This document shows, piece by piece, positions 1 through 9,062 of a stretch of DNA of 58,943 bases. Each line of letters begins with the position of its first letter. Within the stretch, counting starts at the first letter, position 1. The stretch spans positions 1 through 58,943 of the forward strand of contig NZ_JAJDNA010000119.1 of NCBI RefSeq assembly GCF_022340925.1. Direction: 5' to 3'. The DNA comes from Thiocapsa sp. (GTDB taxonomy: Bacteria > Pseudomonadota > Gammaproteobacteria > Chromatiales > Chromatiaceae). Below the pieces are notes generated by a model. The model did no database searches. It was not told where the DNA came from and saw only the letters and a program-made list of their open reading frames with translations. The translations under genes were made by a program, and so were the position numbers.

Positions 1-1
1 T

Positions 2-265
2 TACGCGCTGCAGCTCATCGGCTCCCACTCACGGGACGCCATGCTGGACTTCGCGCGCCGCGAGCCATTGCCGTCCGAAGTCTACTATCGCGAGGAGAGC
101 TACCAGGGCCGCCCCTGGTTCGTCCTGATCCATAGCCTGCACGCCCGCCGCGATGACGCCGTGGCGGCGATCTCCAAGCTCCCGAGCGAGCTGGCGACCC
201 TTGATCTGTGGATTCGGGACTTGCCTCCCGAGACGGAGCTCGGTGTCTTGAGCCGCGGGCGCTAG
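2..265 (+). CDS. SPOR-domain protein, C-terminal part (DamX-like), truncated at window edge
   Basis: The reading frame is open from the first bases and ends at TAG 263-265, so only the last 87 residues are present and the start lies outside the window. The sequence fits a SPOR domain: a YALQLIGS first strand, a helix, a YYREESYQGRPWFVLI hairpin, and the closing helix before WIRDL. SPOR domains bind denuded glycan strands of septal peptidoglycan, and DamX-type proteins carry one at the C terminus behind a membrane anchor. Whether this is DamX itself or another SPOR protein cannot be decided from the tail alone. Confidence 0.75.
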   Translation, partial: YALQLIGSHSRDAMLDFARREPLPSEVYYREESYQGRPWFVLIHSLHARRDDAVAAISKLPSELATLDLWIRDLPPETELGVLSRGR

Positions 266-338
266 ACATGTCCGGAGCGGCGAGAGCAGGCTTCCAATGC
301 CGCCCAGTCCTTGGCGCCTTTGGGACACGAGCAGCGTC

Positions 339-794
339 TCAGCCTGGTTCGGCCGTCCCCTCGCCACCGGCAGAACCTTCGGTTTGCAGATGAGCGGCGG
401 CAAGCGCGCGCACCCGTGCAATCAGGGCATGCATCCCGGCACGGCGGCTGGGGCTCAATGCCGATTCGATCCCGAGGGGCGCGAAAAAGGCCTTGGCGTC
501 CGTGGCGAGGATCTCGGCCGGCGTCTTGTCCCGAAAGGGTATGAGCAGCAGGGCGACCAGACCGCGCACCAGCGGCGTCTCGGCATCCGCCTCCAGCTCG
601 AGACGCGGTGGCTGGTCATCGGTGAGATGGGCGGCAAGCCAGGCGCGGGTGTTACACCCCTTGACCCGATTGGCCTCGGTCTTTTGCCCGGCAGCCATCG
701 CGGGCAGCGCGCATCCCAGGTCGCCGATGAGCTGATAACGGTCCTCCCAGTCGGGCAGCAACGCAAAGGCCTCGAGGATCTCGTCCTGGGTCAT
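339..794 (-). CDS. sufE: SufE-family cysteine desulfuration protein
   Basis: This 151-residue protein has the SufE fold signature. The N-terminal part has LPDWEDRYQLIGDLG, followed by the active-site loop VKGCNTRAW with the sulfur-accepting cysteine at residue 47. SufE takes persulfide sulfur from the cysteine desulfurase SufS and passes it to the SufB scaffold for Fe-S cluster assembly; some family members (CsdE) work with CsdA. No sufS or sufBCD is adjacent, so the partner is unknown. The gene is read away from the sucrose cluster, and the 162 bases between them hold both promoters. The last 15 residues are a Gly/Glu-rich tail. Confidence 0.9.
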   Translation of the reverse strand: MTQDEILEAFALLPDWEDRYQLIGDLGCALPAMAAGQKTEANRVKGCNTRAWLAAHLTDDQPPRLELEADAETPLVRGLVALLLIPFRDKTPAEILATDAKAFFAPLGIESALSPSRRAGMHALIARVRALAAAHLQTEGSAGGEGTAEPG

Positions 795-956
795 GATCGG
801 GTTGGTCTCCGCTGACTCGGTCTAAAACAGATGGGAAGGTTCGAAGGCTGCCCTGAGCGTACCACGCGGTTGACGAGCGAATCGCGGCGTCGACCTTGAC
901 TTTCAAGCCCGCGGGTCCGGATTCGAAAGACTGGCCGCCTGCAACGAGTCAGACGT

Positions 957-3101
957 ATGTACATCCTACTTCTCAGCATTCACGGCTTGATTCGCGGACA
1001 CGACCTCGAGCTCGGCCGCGACGCGGACACGGGCGGCCAGACCAAGTATGTCGTCGATCTCGCGCGGGCGCTCGGCGAGCGGGATGACGTCTCCCAGGTC
1101 GACCTCGTCACACGCCGGGTGATCGATCCGGCGGTGAGCCCGGACTATGGCGAGCCGGTCGAGGGATTGAGCGGCAAGGTGCGCATCGTCAGGATCGATG
1201 CGGGACCGGAGGGCTATATCCCGAAGGAGCAACTCTGGGATCACCTCGACGGGTTCGTCGACAGCCTGGCCGCCTACCTGCATGATCAGGGTCGGTGGCC
1301 GAACCTCGTCCATAGCCACTACGCCGACGCCGGCTATGTCGGCGTCAGGCTCTCGAATCTGGCGGGCGTGCCTCTGGTCCACACCGGCCACTCACTCGGG
1401 CGGGACAAACGTCAGCGACTCATCGCGGCGGGGCTGGACGGCGAGCAGATCGACGCACGCTATAACATGGTGCGCCGGATCGACGCCGAGGAAACGGTGC
1501 TCGGCACCGCGGAGCTGGTGATCACCAGCACCCACAACGAGATCGACCAGCAGTACGCCCTCTACGACTACTATCGGCCGGAACGCATGGTCGTCATCCC
1601 GCCGGGGACCGACCTGGTCCAGTTTCACCCGCCCGCCGCTGACGAACCGCCCGTCCCCTTCCTCGAGGAAGTGGATCGCTTCCTGGACGACCCGGACAAG
1701 TCCCTCATCCTGGCGCTCTCACGCGCCGATCATCGCAAGAACATCGTCGCACTGGTCGAGGCATACGGGGAATCTCCGGAGCTCCAGTCTCTGGCCAATC
1801 TCCTGATCGTTGCCGGCAACCGGGACGACATCCGGGATCTCGACGAGGGTGCGCGCACCGTCCTGACGGATGTGCTGCTCACCATCGACGCCTACGACCT
1901 CTACGGGCGGGTCGCGGCGCCCAAGCATCATCGCGCCGACGACGTGCCCGACATCTATCGTCTGGCCGCCCAACGGGACGGAGTCTTCATCAACCCGGCC
2001 CTCACCGAGCCGTTTGGGCTGACACTCCTGGAGGCGGCCGCGAGTGGTCTTCCCCTGGTGGCGACGGAGAACGGCGGCCCGGTCGACATCATCGGCAACT
2101 GCCGCAACGGGCTGCTGGTCGACCCATTGGATCGGACGGCGATGGCCGCCGCACTGATTCGCATCCTGAGCGATCCCGATTACCGCTCGGAGCTGGTCCG
2201 CAACGGTCTGGCCGGGGTCCGCGACCGTTACTCCTGGCAAGCCCATGCCGAGACCTATCGTAAGCGGGTTGCGCCACTCACCAAGCGCACCGAGCCGATA
2301 CCGGATACCCCGCCCGTGCGGCGGCGCCTGATCTATCGCGATCGGGCCCTCTTCACCGATCTGGATCAGAGTCTGCTCGGCGACGCCGAGGGAGTCCGGC
2401 TGTTCACCGAGATGGTGCGGGCCAACAAGCGCTGCTCAAACTTCGGTATTGCGACGGGCCGAAGGCTGGATTCGCTCCTGACCGAGCTCAAACGGCACGG
2501 CATCCCGGTGCCCGATGTCATGATCACGAGCCTCGGGACCGAGATCCATTACAGCGCCGCCTTGGTGGTCGACGACTTCTGGAGCGAGCACGTCGACCAC
2601 CTCTGGAAACCGCATGCCGTGCGTCGCGCCCTCGAGGATGTGCCCGGGCTGGTCCCGCAGGGCAAATCCGAGCAGAGCCGATTCAAGATCGCCTATCATT
2701 ACGATCCGGGGGTGGCGCCGCCAGTCGATGAGATCACCACCCTGCTGCGCACCCGTGAGCTGACCGTGAACGTCATCCACGCCTTCGGCCAGTTCCTCGA
2801 CATCGTCCCGATCCGGGCCAGCAAGGGCCAGGCACTGCGCTATGTCGCGCACCGCTTCGGTATCCCGCTCGAGCACATCCTGGTGGCCGGCGGCTCGGGG
2901 GCAGACGAAGACATGATGCGGGGCAATACCCTGGCCGTCGTCGTCGCCAACCGCCACGGCGAGGAGCTTTCTCAGCTGGTGGAGATGGACAACATCTACT
3001 TCGCGCGCGAGGCCCATGCACTGGGGATCCTGGAGGCCGTCAAACATTACGACTTCTTCGGCGCCTGCGCCGTCCCCAATTCCGAACCCGATTCCGCATG
3101 A
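957..3101 (+). CDS. sps: Sucrose-phosphate synthase, two-domain form
   Basis: This 714-residue enzyme makes sucrose-6-phosphate from a nucleotide sugar (usually UDP-glucose) and fructose-6-phosphate. Residues 1-450 form a GT4 glycosyltransferase: the N terminus has the family motif with GRDADTGGQTKYVVDLA, and the donor site includes NPALTEPFGLTLLEAAASG. Residues ~460-700 form a HAD-type phosphatase-like domain starting LFTDLDQSLLGD. Here the DxDx(T/V) motif reads DLDQS, so this domain may be structural rather than catalytic. The ribosome site before ATG 957 is weak. The stop overlaps the next gene by ATGA, which indicates translational coupling to the phosphatase. Confidence 0.95.
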   Translation: MYILLLSIHGLIRGHDLELGRDADTGGQTKYVVDLARALGERDDVSQVDLVTRRVIDPAVSPDYGEPVEGLSGKVRIVRIDAGPEGYIPKEQLWDHLDGFVDSLAAYLHDQGRWPNLVHSHYADAGYVGVRLSNLAGVPLVHTGHSLGRDKRQRLIAAGLDGEQIDARYNMVRRIDAEETVLGTAELVITSTHNEIDQQYALYDYYRPERMVVIPPGTDLVQFHPPAADEPPVPFLEEVDRFLDDPDKSLILALSRADHRKNIVALVEAYGESPELQSLANLLIVAGNRDDIRDLDEGARTVLTDVLLTIDAYDLYGRVAAPKHHRADDVPDIYRLAAQRDGVFINPALTEPFGLTLLEAAASGLPLVATENGGPVDIIGNCRNGLLVDPLDRTAMAAALIRILSDPDYRSELVRNGLAGVRDRYSWQAHAETYRKRVAPLTKRTEPIPDTPPVRRRLIYRDRALFTDLDQSLLGDAEGVRLFTEMVRANKRCSNFGIATGRRLDSLLTELKRHGIPVPDVMITSLGTEIHYSAALVVDDFWSEHVDHLWKPHAVRRALEDVPGLVPQGKSEQSRFKIAYHYDPGVAPPVDEITTLLRTRELTVNVIHAFGQFLDIVPIRASKGQALRYVAHRFGIPLEHILVAGGSGADEDMMRGNTLAVVVANRHGEELSQLVEMDNIYFAREAHALGILEAVKHYDFFGACAVPNSEPDSA

Positions 3102-3949
3102 GCCGACCGCTGTTACTCTGTACCGATCTCGACCGGACCCTGATCCCGAACGGAGCAGAGCCGGAATCGCCTGACGCGCGCCCGCGCTTTCGGCGTTTCG
3201 TCGCCACGCCGGGCGTCACCCTCGTCTACGTGACGGGTCGCCACCAGGCTCTGGTGCAACAGGCCATCGCGCAGTATGACCTGCCCGAACCCCATGTCGT
3301 CATCGGGGACGTCGGGACCAGCATCTTCATGGTCACGCCTGAGGGGTGGAGCCGGCTCCCGGACTGGTCGGATGAGATCGGCCGCGACTGGGACGACGTC
3401 GGCCCGGGTCAGCTTGCCGGGCTGTTCGCAGACATCAGCGCGCTGCGTCTGCAGGAAGCCGAGAAACAGGCACCGTTCAAACTCAGCTATTACGCTCCCA
3501 TCGGCACGGACGCAGGCGCGTTGAAGGCAGAGATGACGAGCCGCCTGACCGATCGCGGGGTGCGGGCCAGCCTGATCTGGAGTGTCGACGAGGCTGCGGG
3601 CGTCGGGCTGCTGGATGTGCTGCCGAGCGGCGCGACCAAGTATCACGCCGTGGACTTTCTCATGCGGCGTCTGGGTCACGACGAATCCACGACCGTGTTC
3701 GCCGGGGACAGCGGCAACGACCTCGAGGTGCTGGTCAGCGCGATCCCCTCCGTCCTGGTCGCCAATGGCCACCCCGAGGTGCGCGAGCAGGCGCTGCGAA
3801 TGGCGCAGGCGAGCGGACAAGCGGCACGGCTCTACTGCGCGCGCGGCGGCTGGTCGGGGATGAACGGAAACTACAGCGCCGGTATCCTGGAGGGAGTGGC
3901 CCACTTCCGGCCCGACCTCGGCCCGTCACTGGACCCAGCGTCAGGTTAG
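3098..3949 (+). CDS. spp: Sucrose-6-phosphate phosphatase
   Basis: This 283-residue HAD-superfamily enzyme removes phosphate from sucrose-6-phosphate, pulling the synthase reaction forward. Motif I is CTDLDRTLIPNG with both aspartates. Motif II is YVTGRH. A lysine-containing segment (ATKYHAVDFLMRRLG) follows the cap domain, and motif III/IV is FAGDSGNDLEVL. The start codon overlaps the synthase stop (ATGA), so the two enzymes are produced together. Residues 110-200 make up the C2 cap that recognises sucrose phosphate. Domain content and position leave little doubt about the function. Confidence 0.94.
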   Translation: MSRPLLLCTDLDRTLIPNGAEPESPDARPRFRRFVATPGVTLVYVTGRHQALVQQAIAQYDLPEPHVVIGDVGTSIFMVTPEGWSRLPDWSDEIGRDWDDVGPGQLAGLFADISALRLQEAEKQAPFKLSYYAPIGTDAGALKAEMTSRLTDRGVRASLIWSVDEAAGVGLLDVLPSGATKYHAVDFLMRRLGHDESTTVFAGDSGNDLEVLVSAIPSVLVANGHPEVREQALRMAQASGQAARLYCARGGWSGMNGNYSAGILEGVAHFRPDLGPSLDPASG

Positions 3950-4029
3950 ACTCCGGCCGACTGAGCGGCAGCAGATCGCACGCCCTCCCTCTCGTGCCAC
4001 GCGGGCCGCCGACCGACGCGATGTTTGGC

Positions 4030-4045
4030 GCCCCTGCGCAGGGGC
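4030..4045. repeat. 16-bp perfect palindrome between spp and the fructokinase gene
   Basis: GCCCCTGCGCAGGGGC is its own reverse complement and lies 80 bases after the phosphatase stop and 64 bases before the fructokinase start. It can form a short hairpin in RNA. No T-tract follows, so it is not a standard terminator; it could be a protein-binding site or an mRNA-stabilising stem. Chance is possible in GC-rich DNA. Confidence 0.4.
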
Positions 4046-4108
4046 AGACGCCTTCACGGCCCCAGGGCCCCACGACCGCCTGGCCCCGACGAGAAACGGA
4101 ACCGACCC

Positions 4109-5041
4109 ATGTTGAAACCGCCAACCAAGCAGCCTCGCGTCGATATCTTCGGAGAAGTCCTGTTCGACTGCTTTCCGGACGGTCGACGCGTGCTCGGCGG
4201 AGCCCCCTTCAATGTCGCCTGGCACCTGAGCGCCTTCGGCGCCTCACCGCGCCTGATCAGTGCCGTCGGAGACGACCCGGAGGGCGCACAGGTCCGCCGC
4301 GCGATGGCTGATTGGGGGATGGATACCAGCGGTCTTCAAACCGACCCGGATCACCCCACCGGGGAGGTCCGGGTCACGCTCGCCAGAGGGGAGCCGAGCT
4401 ACGAGATCATCCCCGATCGCGCCTTCGACCACATCGGCCCCATCGACCCAGGTCCGCCGGGCGCCCTGCTCTATCATGGGACCCTCGCGCTGCGCCGACC
4501 GCTCTCGGCGGCGACCCTGCGGGAATTGAAGGCCGCAGGGCCCGGCATGCGCTTCCTCGATGTCAATCTGCGCGATCCCTGGTGGTCGCTGGACGAGACG
4601 CTTGCGCTGCTCCGGGGCGCCGACTGGGTCAAGCTCAACCGCAGCGAGCTCCTGCTCCTCGCGGGTACGCATGGGACCGACGCTGCGGGCCTCGCCGAGC
4701 AGGCGTCAGCCTTCCTCGCCGAGCATGCGCTCACCGGACTGGTCGTCACCCTCGGCGGGGACGGCGCCCTGGCGATCCGAGGCGATGAGGAGCCGGTCCG
4801 TGTCGCCCCCGGACCCGCACTCCCGGTCAAGGACACGGTCGGCGCGGGCGATGCCTTCGCGTCTGTCCTGATCCTCGGGCTGATCCATGGATGGCCGCTC
4901 GCCACCACCTTGGAACGTGCACAGGCCTTCGCCTCGCGCATCGTCGAGCAACAGGGCGCGACGGCACAGGATCCCGCGCTCTACCGCCCCTTTGTCGATC
5001 GATGGGGCATCGCCACCACACCGGACGTGAGCGGATCTTGA
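4109..5041 (+). CDS. fruK: Fructokinase (PfkB/ribokinase family)
   Basis: This 310-residue kinase phosphorylates fructose with ATP. The N-terminal part has the substrate-binding GGAPFNVAWHLSAFG, and the C-terminal part has the PfkB signature DTVGAGDAFAS with the catalytic aspartate and anion hole. An upstream in-frame TTG at 4025 is possible, but ATG 4109 is preceded by GAGAAACGGA and gives a normal N terminus. It sits between sucrose-phosphatase and amylosucrase. There its likely job is to recapture the fructose released when amylosucrase splits sucrose. The same sps-spp-fruK-ams order is known from methanotrophs such as Methylomicrobium alcaliphilum. The name fruK follows that literature; this is not the E. 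coli 1-phosphofructokinase. Confidence 0.92.
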   Translation: MLKPPTKQPRVDIFGEVLFDCFPDGRRVLGGAPFNVAWHLSAFGASPRLISAVGDDPEGAQVRRAMADWGMDTSGLQTDPDHPTGEVRVTLARGEPSYEIIPDRAFDHIGPIDPGPPGALLYHGTLALRRPLSAATLRELKAAGPGMRFLDVNLRDPWWSLDETLALLRGADWVKLNRSELLLLAGTHGTDAAGLAEQASAFLAEHALTGLVVTLGGDGALAIRGDEEPVRVAPGPALPVKDTVGAGDAFASVLILGLIHGWPLATTLERAQAFASRIVEQQGATAQDPALYRPFVDRWGIATTPDVSGS

Positions 5042-5113
5042 GCGGGTTTGGTCGCGCAAGCGCCTTAGTCGATGCCCCGCTGACCACGTCCTTGCCGAAC
5101 CGATGGAGTTTCG

Positions 5114-7126
5114 ATGTACGAACAGGTTTCGCATGCCCTGCTCAACGACATCCTGGACGAATTCAGCCGTGAGATCTACCGCGAGGATCTGCGGCATTTC
5201 TACACCCGACTGGGCGCCAACTTCTACGCCATCCACTCGCTCTTTTTCCATCTCTACGGTCATCGGGAGGACTTCAAGACCCAGATGATCCATCTCACGG
5301 AGCGCCTGGCGCGGGCCTATATCGAGCGCCCGGCCGAGCTCAAACAGCTCGACATGGCACGCGAGGAGGACCACAACTGGTTCCTGCACCAGCAATGGGT
5401 GGGCATGGCGCTCTACTCGGACGGCTTCGCAGGGAATCTGCAGGGGCTGCACGAGCGCCTGCCCTACCTGCAGGAGCTCGGCGTCAACATGGTCCACGTG
5501 ATGCCGATCCTCAAATGCCCGAAAGGCGCGAGCGACGGCGGCTATGCGATCAGCGACTTCCGCGACATCGACCCGCGCGCCGGCAGCGTCGAAGACGTCT
5601 GCAACCTGGCCGACTCCATGCGGCGGCGCGGGATGCTGCTCACACTCGATGTGGTGGTCAACCACACCTCGGACGAGCACGAATGGGCGCAACGCGCCCG
5701 CGCCGGCGATCCCGAGTACCAGAGCTTCTATTACTGCTTCCCCAATCGCGACGTCCCCGACATGTTCGAGGCGACCATGCCCGAGATCTTCCCCGAGACC
5801 GCCCCCGGCAATTTCACCTGGGACGAGGCGATGGGCAGGTGGGTGATGACGGTCTTCAACCACTACCAATGGGACCTGAATTACGCCAATCCCTCGGTCT
5901 TCATCGAGATGGTCGACATCATCCTCTTCTGGGCCAATCAAGGGGCGGATATCGTGCGTCTGGACGCGGTCGCCTTTCTCTGGAAGAAGATCGGGACCAG
6001 TTGTCAGAACGAGCGCGAGGCGCACCTGATCCTGCAGTTGATGAAGGACTGCTGCCAGGTCACGGCTCCGGGCGTGCTCTTTATCGCCGAGGCGATCGTG
6101 GCCCCCTCCGAGATCATCAAGTATTTCGGCGAGGATGCGGTGATCGCCAAGGAGTGCGAGATCGCCTACAACGCGACCTTTATGGCATTGCTGTGGGATG
6201 CGGTGGCGACCAAGAACGCCAAGCTCCTGAATCAAGGGATCAAGAGCCTGCCGAACAAACTGGATCGCGCGACCTGGCTCAACTATCTGCGCTGTCACGA
6301 CGACATCGGGCTCGGCTTCGATGACGCGGACATCCGCGCCTGCGACTACGATCCCTATGCCCACCGCCATTTCCTGGTCGACTGGTTCACCGGCGCCTAT
6401 GAGGGCTCGCCGGCCCGCGGCCGCCCGTTCGGCGTCAATCTCAAGACCGGGGACGCCCGGATCGCGGGTGCCTTGGCCTCGCTTGCGGGGCTGGAGGCAG
6501 CCCTGGAGGCCGAGGACGAGCACGCGATCGGACAGGTCATCGACCTGATCCTCACCCTGCACGCCATGATCCTGTCATTCGGCGGCATCCCGCTGATCTG
6601 GTACGGCGACGAGATCGGCACGCTCAACGACAACTCGTTTCTCGAGGACAGCAACAAGGCAGGCGATACCCGCTGGATCCACCGGCCGCGCATCGACTGG
6701 TTGCGCGCCGAGCGCCGCAACGAGACCGGGACGGTGGAGCGGCGGCTCTTCGAGGGACTGAAGCACCTCATCGCGGTGCGCAAGGAAACGCCCGCCTTTG
6801 CCGACTTCAACAACCGCGAGCTGATCGACGTCGAGAACCCGCACCTCTTCGTCTTTCTGCGCACCCATCCAAGCCTCGCGGCCAACTCGGTCCTGGTCGC
6901 GGCCAACTTCGACGGCACGCCCCAGTATCTGGACCTCGACAACCTGGGGAGACGCGGCCTCTTTCGCTACGGCCAGATCACCGACCTGGCCTCGGGCGAG
7001 TCTCCGGCCATGTTCAACAACCGTGTCGTGATCCCGCCCTACCATTTTTGCTGGCTGTCGAACCAGCGACCGGGCGCGCTCTTCGACGACACCTTCGGCG
7101 CCAGCCCCTATCGCGGGCATCCGTGA
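5114..7126 (+). CDS. ams: Amylosucrase (GH13 subfamily 4)
   Basis: This 670-residue protein transfers the glucosyl unit of sucrose onto a growing alpha-1,4-glucan and releases fructose. It can also hydrolyse sucrose. The N-terminal helical domain (about 1-90) is followed by the (beta/alpha)8 barrel. By count, the nucleophile is Asp284 (RLDAVAF), the acid/base is Glu326 (FIAEAIV) and the third carboxylate is Asp396 (LRCHDDIGLGF). These positions are close to 286/328/393 of the Neisseria enzyme. The length matches the family (630-670). GGAG lies six bases before ATG 5114. As last gene of the sucrose block, it links sucrose to glucan storage. Confidence 0.95.
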   Translation: MYEQVSHALLNDILDEFSREIYREDLRHFYTRLGANFYAIHSLFFHLYGHREDFKTQMIHLTERLARAYIERPAELKQLDMAREEDHNWFLHQQWVGMALYSDGFAGNLQGLHERLPYLQELGVNMVHVMPILKCPKGASDGGYAISDFRDIDPRAGSVEDVCNLADSMRRRGMLLTLDVVVNHTSDEHEWAQRARAGDPEYQSFYYCFPNRDVPDMFEATMPEIFPETAPGNFTWDEAMGRWVMTVFNHYQWDLNYANPSVFIEMVDIILFWANQGADIVRLDAVAFLWKKIGTSCQNEREAHLILQLMKDCCQVTAPGVLFIAEAIVAPSEIIKYFGEDAVIAKECEIAYNATFMALLWDAVATKNAKLLNQGIKSLPNKLDRATWLNYLRCHDDIGLGFDDADIRACDYDPYAHRHFLVDWFTGAYEGSPARGRPFGVNLKTGDARIAGALASLAGLEAALEAEDEHAIGQVIDLILTLHAMILSFGGIPLIWYGDEIGTLNDNSFLEDSNKAGDTRWIHRPRIDWLRAERRNETGTVERRLFEGLKHLIAVRKETPAFADFNNRELIDVENPHLFVFLRTHPSLAANSVLVAANFDGTPQYLDLDNLGRRGLFRYGQITDLASGESPAMFNNRVVIPPYHFCWLSNQRPGALFDDTFGASPYRGHP

Positions 7127-7271
7127 TCGCTGTCGGCAGCCGCGCGCCGGGTCAGCGCGGCTGATCCTCAAAGAACGGACAGCCCCGCCCAGCTGAGGTC
7201 GACCTGCCGTTTGGCCGACGAGAGGGTATCATTACCGGTCTGTCAGACGCAGAGTCCCGGTCCCTCGCCCC

Positions 7272-9005
7272 ATGAGCCATCCCAGCCGATCCGGAGCCGC
7301 CATCTTCTTCGATGTCTTGTCCGACCTGGGGGTCGACTATGTCTTCGGCCATACCGGCGGCGCGGTGATTCCATTGCACGTCGAGCTCAACCGACGGATG
7401 CGCCGGCGCGTCCGGGCGCCGCGCTTCATCCTGTGTCGTCAGGAGGGCGGCGCCGGCCACGCCGCGGAGGGGTATGCGCGGGTCAGCGGTCGGGTCGGCG
7501 TGGCGCTTGCCACGTCCGGACCGGGGGCGACCAACCTCGCCACGCCCATCGCCGATGCCTACAAGGACTCGCTGCCGACGCTCTTCATCACGGGTCAGGT
7601 GCCGAGCGGCGCGATCGGGACCGACGCCTTCCAGGAGGTCGACACCGTCGGCCTGACCCGCCCCATCTCCAAGCACAACTATCTGGTCAAGGACGTCCGG
7701 GACTTGGAGTGGGTGCTGCGTGAGGCACACGCGCTGGCCACGCGCGGGCGCCCGGGGCCGGTGGTGGTCGACATCTGCAAGGACGTCCAGCTGGCCGAGA
7801 CGGGCCAGCCGAACACGCCTCGGGCCCGCCATCGCGAGCCGATCGCCTTCGACCCGGCCAAGGCGGACGCCATCCTTGCCGCGCTCGCCGCCGCCGAGCG
7901 ACCGGTTGTGAAGGCCGGCGGCGGGATTATCCACGCCAATGCGGCGCCGGCCCTGCGGGCCTTCGCCGAGCGCTTCGCCGTTCCGGTGACCACCACCTTC
8001 AATGCGCTCGGCACGCTTCCCTTCGAGCTTCCGCTGAATCTCGGCATGCCGGGCATGCACGGCACCATCCCGGCCAACTATGCATTGCGCGACGCGGATC
8101 TGATCCTGTCCCTGGGCGGGCGGTTCGACGACCGGGTCGCGGTCCGTGGGTTCGCCACTGGGAAGCGCATCGCGCACGTGGATATCGATCCGTCCGAGAT
8201 CGACAAGACGATTCCGACCAACCTGCATCTGGTCGCCGAGCTGGGGGATTTTTTCGAGCACGCGTTGAGCCACGGCCGCGGGGCCGACCATCCGGACTGG
8301 CTCGCCCAGATCGCGCGCTGGCGCGAGCGGATGCCCAAGCCCTATGGACGCTCCGAGCACATCAAGCCCCAGGCGGTTGTGGAGGCGCTCTCGGAGCTGA
8401 CCGAGGGTAACGCGACCCTGGTCACTGGCGTCGGCCAGCATCAGATGTGGGCGGCTCAGTATTATCGCTTCCAGCGGCCGCGGCAGTGGGTCAGCTCGGG
8501 CGGACTCGGGACCATGGGGTTCGGGCTGCCCGCCGCGATCGGCGCCTGGTTTGCCGACCCCGCCCACCCCCTGCTCCTGATCGACGGCGACGGCAGCTTC
8601 CAGATGAACATCCAGGAGCTCGGAACCCTGGTAGCCAATCGGATCCCGCTGAAGATCTTCGTCCTCAACAATAGCTTCCTGGGCATGGTCCGGCAGTGGG
8701 AGGACATGATGGACCAGGGCCACCACTACGAGACCTGCCTCGCCCGCAACGCGAGCTGCGATCCAGACTGCATCGACCTGGACCAGAGCTGTCGGCGTCA
8801 GATCCCAAATCTGACCGGCCTGAAGTATGTTTATCCGCGCCTCAGGACCCAACGCATCAAACATCCCGCGGACCTCCGCGAGGGGGTCGCCCGTGCCCTC
8901 GCCGAGCCCGGCCCGGTGTTGGTGGATGTTTGGATCGACAAGGCCGAGAACGTCATCCCCATGGTGCGCCCGGGTCACAGCCTCGCACAGATGATCGAAT
9001 CCTGA
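7272..9005 (+). CDS. Acetolactate-synthase-like ThDP-dependent enzyme with cysteine-rich insert
   Basis: This 577-residue protein matches the large subunit of acetolactate synthase, which condenses pyruvate (or 2-oxobutyrate) in branched-chain amino acid synthesis. It has Glu58 in CRQEGGAGHAAEGYAR to activate the thiamine ring, a central nucleotide-binding domain, the ThDP motif GDGSFQMN and a C-terminal NVIPMVRPGHSLAQMI. No regulatory subunit gene (ilvN/ilvH) or ilvC follows. Just after MVRQWEDMMDQGHHYE it carries four cysteines (489, 496, 500, 507; CX6CX3CX6C) that standard enzymes lack. Substrate could therefore differ from that of IlvB. It lies 145 bases after amylosucrase on the same strand. 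Confidence 0.85.
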   Translation: MSHPSRSGAAIFFDVLSDLGVDYVFGHTGGAVIPLHVELNRRMRRRVRAPRFILCRQEGGAGHAAEGYARVSGRVGVALATSGPGATNLATPIADAYKDSLPTLFITGQVPSGAIGTDAFQEVDTVGLTRPISKHNYLVKDVRDLEWVLREAHALATRGRPGPVVVDICKDVQLAETGQPNTPRARHREPIAFDPAKADAILAALAAAERPVVKAGGGIIHANAAPALRAFAERFAVPVTTTFNALGTLPFELPLNLGMPGMHGTIPANYALRDADLILSLGGRFDDRVAVRGFATGKRIAHVDIDPSEIDKTIPTNLHLVAELGDFFEHALSHGRGADHPDWLAQIARWRERMPKPYGRSEHIKPQAVVEALSELTEGNATLVTGVGQHQMWAAQYYRFQRPRQWVSSGGLGTMGFGLPAAIGAWFADPAHPLLLIDGDGSFQMNIQELGTLVANRIPLKIFVLNNSFLGMVRQWEDMMDQGHHYETCLARNASCDPDCIDLDQSCRRQIPNLTGLKYVYPRLRTQRIKHPADLREGVARALAEPGPVLVDVWIDKAENVIPMVRPGHSLAQMIES

Positions 9006-9062
9006 TCCCGCATCAGCCGACCCGCTGCAGATTCATCTCGCATCAGTCAGAAGGAGACCACG

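Noticed and set aside
4706..6562. Long open frame on the minus strand (618 codons) opposite fructokinase and amylosucrase
   Set aside because: It lies antisense to two well-supported enzymes, is rich in Asp/Glu/Arg/Val in the way produced by reverse reading of GC-biased codons, and shows no domain.
7152..8978. Minus-strand open frame of 608 codons opposite the acetolactate-synthase-like gene
   Set aside because: It mirrors the biased third positions of the real gene and has no recognisable motif or ribosome site.
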